From Candidatus Epilinea brevis (GTDB taxonomy: Bacteria > Chloroflexota > Anaerolineae > Epilineales > Epilineaceae): a DNA stretch of 64,000 nucleotides. The stretch's first letter is position 1. Each line of letters begins with the position of its first letter. Shown here one piece after another: positions 62,101-64,000 of the stretch. A program made the translations under genes and the position numbers. Below the pieces are notes generated by a model that saw nothing but the letters and a program-made list of their open reading frames with translations, made no database searches and was not told the origin of the DNA. The stretch is from positions 248,001 through 312,000 of the forward strand of contig JADJUE010000001.1 in the NCBI GenBank assembly GCA_016710785.1. The letters are read 5' to 3'.

Positions 62101-64000
62101 TCGGCGTGAGCGTCGTCACCCCCGCCAGCGTCAGCAGGTTGTAGACCACCGGCCCGTTGATGCCCGCGGCGCCGCGCTGGATCTGCGCGCCATTGATCGT
62201 GCCCGTGGTGTTCGTCACGTCCAGCAGCCAGAACAGCTGCCGGGTCATGGGATCGAAGTAGGCGTTGAAGGTGCCCGTGGAGGTGGTCACCACCGCCGGC
62301 ACTTCATTGGCACCTTCCAGCACCGCGCCGTAGTTCTTGACCGTGCGCACGGTGGCCTGGTTGCGCAGCACCGAGCCGCAGACGGCGTTGGCGGCGGCCA
62401 TGACCTGGATGCGCACCCGCACCGAACCGCCGGTGTTCAGGCGGCCCAGCTGCTCTTCGCCGCGGTTGTTGAGGTCGCGCCCGATGAGGATCTGGATGCG
62501 CCCGTCGTCGCGCACGCCCAGCAGCTGTCCCGAGCCGGAGAGGAAGCTCACCTGCACCTGCGCCGGGTCCAGCACCACGCCGGTGCCCGGCAGGCGGTCC
62601 TCCAGCAGCACCGAGGCCGCGTCCGAGGGGCCGCGGTTGGAGACGGTGATGTCGTAGGTGATCATCCCGCCGGGGGCCACCGGGTCGCATTGCAGGAAGC
62701 CGTTGCCCGGATCGGTACCGAAGATGTCCGTCTTGTCCACGGCCAGGTCGGCCTCGGCGATGATCTCGGTGTCCTCGGTGTCGGTGTTGTTGGCCGGGTT
62801 GGGATCGACGGCCGTCGTGGCGATCGTCGCCCGGTCGGTGGCGATGTAGTCCACCGCGTCCAGCACGTAGCCCGGGTCCACCAGCACCACCAGATCGAGC
62901 TGGTAGCTGTTGCCGGCCGGGATCGTGCCCGGCACCACCGTCGTGCCGGAGCGCGAGAAGTTGGTCACGGTCACCGTGTTGGGCGCCGCGAAGCTGCAGG
63001 TGGCCGAATCCGTCGGCGCCACTGCCTCGCAGCGCAGGAAGGTCTCGCCCAGGATGCCCAGCTGCTTGAAGTCCAGGGCGTCCACCAGCGTCACGCCCGT
63101 GGCGTCCGACGGCCCGGCGTTGCCGAAGGTGATGCGGTAGCGGTGCTCGCGGCCGGCGATGGCCAGGTCGGGTTCCTGCTGCCGGTCCAGCCGCGGCTCG
63201 GCGGGCACGTCCACCTTGGTCAGGCCCACGGGCGCGCCGACAGCCGCCGGTCCGCCGCCCACGTCGGCCACGGCGTTCACCACGGCGTTGCTCGTGGCGA
63301 CGTTGTTGGCGGCGAGCGGATCCCAGACCATGAGCAGGTTGGGGTTGATCACCTGGTCCTTGCCGGCCACGCCGTCGATGGCGGCCGAGCGGCCGCCCGT
63401 CAGCTGGGAAGCCCGCGACAGCGGCTTCGCCGCCGCGCCCAGGGGCGCCACCGGCGCCGGCTGGCCGGGGGTGTTCGACGGGTAGAACTGGATCTCCGCC
63501 GAGTTGGCCAGGTTGGTCCCAGCCGGCACGGAGGACTTCACCCGCACGTAGATGTCGAAGGTCTTGCGCCCGCCGGCGGGGATGGTGCCCAGGTTGCAGA
63601 AGAGGATGTTCTGCTGCACGTCGTCCGGCCGGCAGTCCGCGCCGACCGCACGCAGGTAGTTCACGAAGTTGGTCGAGGGCAGGGTGTCCTTGACGGTGAC
63701 GTTCAGGGCCAGGCTAGGTCCGTTGTTGGTCGCCGAAAGCTGGTAGCGCAGGAGCATCCCCGCCGTCACCGCGTTGGCCGTGTCGGCCACGATGAGCTCG
63801 CCGGTCAGCGGGTTCACGCCCGTCACCACCTCGCCCATGTTGCTCTTGGTCAGCGACATGTCGGCGGCGGCCAGCACCGTGTTCTGCGTGAAGCGCAGGT
63901 TGTCGGTGGTGTTCAGCTCGAAGGTGTCCGCCGTCACCAGGGCGTCGTTCTCCAGCACCGCGCCGGCCGGCAGGGTGGAGTCCGTGATCACCTGGAAGCG
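59162..64000 (-). CDS. Giant DUF11/CHRD/VQN/P-domain surface protein (N-terminus beyond right edge)
   Basis: At least 1,612 residues; the frame is open through the right edge. Several DUF11-type Ig repeats come first (for example TDIFGTDPGNGFLQCDPVAP, ITFGNAGPSDATGVTLVDAL). A CHRD domain follows (about 545-670, LEGANEVPAVVTTSTGTFNA). Another DUF11-like repeat precedes IQLPVL and a 560-residue region with four VQN modules, homologous to the 31972 protein. The C-terminus is a proprotein-convertase P domain (about 1465-1605, HGWFGDLDLSLEHNGV). DUF11 and P domains often mark cell-surface or autotransported proteins. A terminator follows. Confidence 0.8.
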   Translation of the reverse strand, partial: RFQVITDSTLPAGAVLENDALVTADTFELNTTDNLRFTQNTVLAAADMSLTKSNMGEVVTGVNPLTGELIVADTANAVTAGMLLRYQLSATNNGPSLALNVTVKDTLPSTNFVNYLRAVGADCRPDDVQQNILFCNLGTIPAGGRKTFDIYVRVKSSVPAGTNLANSAEIQFYPSNTPGQPAPVAPLGAAAKPLSRASQLTGGRSAAIDGVAGKDQVINPNLLMVWDPLAANNVATSNAVVNAVADVGGGPAAVGAPVGLTKVDVPAEPRLDRQQEPDLAIAGREHRYRITFGNAGPSDATGVTLVDALDFKQLGILGETFLRCEAVAPTDSATCSFAAPNTVTVTNFSRSGTTVVPGTIPAGNSYQLDLVVLVDPGYVLDAVDYIATDRATIATTAVDPNPANNTDTEDTEIIAEADLAVDKTDIFGTDPGNGFLQCDPVAPGGMITYDITVSNRGPSDAASVLLEDRLPGTGVVLDPAQVQVSFLSGSGQLLGVRDDGRIQILIGRDLNNRGEEQLGRLNTGGSVRVRIQVMAAANAVCGSVLRNQATVRTVKNYGAVLEGANEVPAVVTTSTGTFNAYFDPMTRQLFWLLDVTNTTGTINGAQIQRGAAGINGPVVYNLLTLAGVTTLTPTTPIGGVITLTAADVADLDAGLLYINVLTTSFPNGQVRGQILVNAQPGNRPRTPTTEVDGANNLDEETTTISCPRVKVVKTVSYNGQCPGQVVPTINLTGQPVTFCFEITNTGDTFLDAIRVVDELTTRAGGKRVIYDQVITAGGDPKLPLAPGETVRRQVTVDQLLRDWSCGVSTDTVTVTGTPVNSGRTVYPCLPLVKASSTAYIEVPCAGVDFRIQLPVLDDETCETWIQVQNVGDKDGKALIIVWGDPSFCPPQAAGPLKAECTGLLRPGSAWSFAAAQLPKGSKSAVVYALNATTKVKDERGNLVDFGRLVCSTVFSEVVGDYDEWALFDEAYRLRGEYRGLIGPAGEQLVIDFGANPGEPLAVTVNRKCPDPVTPNAFINAAYTGISSDQEGARDPRSGSFTFYAPLVLVGRGGLSSILNIQNSGIDCTSLEIWFKAQDDCMRPVLGDVLTVSPGETVRFDPSTVVGPDWMGSAWIRSTQPLGIVVDTIGPNHFTSYNGVAGDVAALNFSAGDQVVFAPLIYNQMQGWDTLIQVQNHSGTTAAKVKVYFLDQSGDVITTIADWICPRGSQSFFLPTLAALPGNWRGSARVESQIWWTPGTNPIDAPMVSAVVLSERWSDAARTVRREAIAYNAQGECLLYDWQVGHGAGGTESGSAVFAVPLLMKQYRGITSEIAITNLVAKPGFTDFAIFVYDQNGLLDYVCEKLHDRQVEYIDLATWGWISPNFNGSMVVSATYWEHEVFDPEGKFVRNLVGLGGTAVERVGGVSGGPDLPGDESKAFEAFPIYNHFINEGKIICPGQPTFNPIVEDFTAASTTVATIPNAGPLPQTLQQTVAVAGKPADCNVIDVDVAVNITHGWFGDLDLSLEHNGVTATLFNNSVVPFCTNSANVIGTMDDDAATSMTVCSNPMLGGTGQRRTTESGTALNAFDGKPANGAWTLTVSDIVVGGQNQVAANTLNSWSVAGKCRYRRLGN

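Overview
This window comes from a GC-rich bacterium, most likely a member of the Chloroflexota. The evidence is indirect. The 16S rRNA gene (4767-6248) stands alone and has a Chloroflexota-like sequence. The exported proteins are large, carry Thr/Pro-rich linkers, and share short '[IYH]-x-LP' segments next to repeated VQN-type beta modules, a style I associate with that phylum. Class cannot be fixed without aligning the 16S.

Layout. 1-2420 (minus): high-affinity phosphate uptake genes pstS-pstC-pstA, with pstA cut by the left edge. 2573-4261 (minus): secreted kelch-type propeller protein. 4551-6415 (plus): a monocistronic 16S rRNA unit with promoter, processing stem and terminator; no 23S, 5S or tRNA follows. 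7053-11499 (plus): coenzyme A genes coaX-coaBC and a membrane-anchored GH18-like/SH3b protein. 11553-13421 (minus): a subtilisin-like protein that has lost its catalytic residues. 14899-18921 (minus): operon HIT, HD hydrolase (frameshifted), RfaE2-like nucleotidyltransferase, murJ. 20233-22679 (plus): REC-PAS-histidine kinase plus an OmpR-type regulator. 22734-25825 (minus): EamA permease and GT39-like membrane protein. 26034-26882 (minus): alpha-carbonic anhydrase lipoprotein, preceded by an array of eight 22-bp units containing a GACC-N-GGTC palindrome. 27413-34521 (minus): two large exported proteins. 34685-37027 (minus): split transketolase and gcvH. 37206-41263 (plus): HerA-like ATPase, DUF937 protein, LysM protein. 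41440-42930 (minus): a DinB/quinone-oxidoreductase fusion. 43483-43560 (minus): a 25-residue membrane micropeptide with a strong ribosome binding site and its own terminator. 44033-53236 (plus): YfhO-like protein, nadK, TPR/B-box membrane protein, and a 1669-residue exported multidomain protein. 53327-58488 (minus): tandem duplicated genes that share promoter, signal peptide and a 473-residue C-terminal region but carry different beta-propellers (RCC1 versus PD40/TolB). 59162-64000 (minus): a giant DUF11/CHRD/P-domain surface protein running off the right edge.

How it fits together. About half the window is housekeeping (phosphate uptake, CoA, NADP, lipid II flipping, transketolase, glycine cleavage, ribosomal RNA). 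The rest encodes an exported surface proteome built from a few mixed modules: beta-propellers, Ig-like/DUF11 repeats, and VQN modules found in the proteins at 31972, 53327, 56110 and 59162. The most distinctive signals are the propeller swap between duplicated genes, the degenerate S8 protease, the micropeptide transcription unit and the 22-bp palindrome array. Starts were chosen from Shine-Dalgarno sites (the 16S ends in CCTCC) and GTG/TTG starts are common.
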